A stretch of DNA of 14,367 nt from DASXUC01 sp036505015. GTDB lineage: Bacteria; Sysuimicrobiota; Sysuimicrobiia; Sysuimicrobiales; Kaftiobacteriaceae. This document shows positions 13,933 to 14,367 of this stretch, in pieces. Each line of letters starts with the position of its first letter. Position 1 is the first letter of the stretch. The DNA lies in the NCBI GenBank assembly GCA_036505015.1, contig DASXUC010000096.1:1-14367 (forward strand), given 5' to 3'. Both the position numbers and the translations under genes were made by a program. The notes under the pieces were generated by a model. That model did not search any database. It had not been told where the DNA came from and saw only the letters and a list, made by a program, of their open reading frames with translations.

Positions 13933-14367
13933 ATGGCGGACGCGGTCGAGACCCTGCCGACGCAGCAACTGGAGCCCTTCAAGGGGGTCAAGAAAGTCCC
14001 GCTGGAAGAATTCTTCACGTCCGGCCACCGCACGTGCCAGGGCTGCGAGTCGGCGCTGGTCATGAAGCTGATGGTCAAGGCGGCGGGCCAGCGCACGATC
14101 GTGCTGGGCAGCACGGGCTGCATGTACGTGGCGAACACGACCTACTACAGCACGTCGTGGGTCGTACCGTGGATGCACACGCAGCTCGGCAGCAGCGGGT
14201 CGGCGGGGATGGGCACCGCGGCGGCGCTGCGGGCCCTGATGCGCAAAGGCAAGATCAAGGAAGAGCCGATCAACGTCATTGCGTTTTGCGGCGACGGCGG
14301 CGGCGCGGACATGGGCCTGTCGGCGATCTCCGCGGCCCTCACCCATCCCGAGTACAACTTCCTGATC
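13933..14367 (+). CDS. 2-oxoacid/oxalate:ferredoxin oxidoreductase, beta subunit (3' end outside window)
   Basis: The frame is open to the last base; 145 residues are visible of an expected 300 or so. It is the TPP-binding subunit. C35-x2-C38 in RTCQGCESAL and C63 in STGCMYV match three of the four ligands of the proximal [4Fe-4S] cluster; the fourth lies beyond the edge. The TPP-Mg motif begins at G120-D121-G122 in AFCGDGGGADMGLSAIS. The N-terminus has a short extra lead (PLEEFFTSGH) before the first Cys. AGGAGGAG at 13919-13926, six bases before ATG 13933, is the strongest ribosome-binding site in the operon, which would help equal subunit supply with alpha. With the gamma-delta and alpha genes it completes the three-gene set of a heterotrimeric oxidoreductase in the cytoplasm. 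Confidence 0.88.
   Translation, partial: MADAVETLPTQQLEPFKGVKKVPLEEFFTSGHRTCQGCESALVMKLMVKAAGQRTIVLGSTGCMYVANTTYYSTSWVVPWMHTQLGSSGSAGMGTAAALRALMRKGKIKEEPINVIAFCGDGGGADMGLSAISAALTHPEYNFLI

Overview
The window is a stretch of a GC-rich bacterial chromosome (45 G+C in 60 bases at 13021-13080), probably from a free-living, at least partly anaerobic organism. The phylum cannot be fixed from the sequence. The gene mix (NamZ-like DUF1343 protein, copper-amine-oxidase-type stalk domain, Rv2578c-type radical SAM protein, actinobacterial-style class III cyclase domain, ferredoxin-dependent 2-oxoacid oxidoreductase) would fit an actinobacterial, chloroflexotal or related uncultured lineage. I saw no phage, IS element, CRISPR array, rRNA or tRNA.

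Layout. (1) 2-969, plus strand: the 3' end of an MFS transporter and a MazG-like nucleotide pyrophosphohydrolase. (2) 970-3315, plus strand: a clearly AT-richer island (24 of 60 G+C at 1141-1200) with two overlapping genes for exported proteins. The first has a twin-arginine signal that is interrupted by a one-base frameshift; the second has a stalk domain. (3) 3423-4625, plus strand: an exported NamZ/DUF1343 protein, convergent with the next gene. (4) 4646-9407, minus strand: an unusual Rieske/helical/adenylate-cyclase fusion, a uridine-phosphorylase-like enzyme and an exported formylglycine-type sulfatase. A small relic of a ribokinase (PfkB) N-terminus lies between the first two. (5) 9534-10562, plus strand: a radical SAM protein of the Rv2578c/SPL-like group, divergent from the sulfatase. 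(6) 10662 to the right edge, plus strand: a FadR-type GntR regulator followed by a tightly packed oxidoreductase operon (fused gamma-delta subunit, alpha subunit, start of the beta subunit).

The most informative system is the last one. Its alpha subunit has YPIRP where pyruvate:ferredoxin oxidoreductases have YPITP. Several other residues that I recall as oxalate-binding in the Moorella oxalate oxidoreductase also fall at one constant offset. I therefore read the operon as a candidate oxalate oxidoreductase: TPP-dependent, passing electrons from oxalate to ferredoxin and releasing CO2. It is probably controlled by the adjacent FadR-type regulator, whose start codon lies inside an inverted repeat that could be its own operator. 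A 16-codon reading frame bridges the alpha and beta genes.

The most unusual single protein is the 741-residue Rieske-cyclase fusion, which suggests a redox- or ligand-sensing cyclic-nucleotide enzyme, or a degenerate cyclase used as a sensor scaffold.
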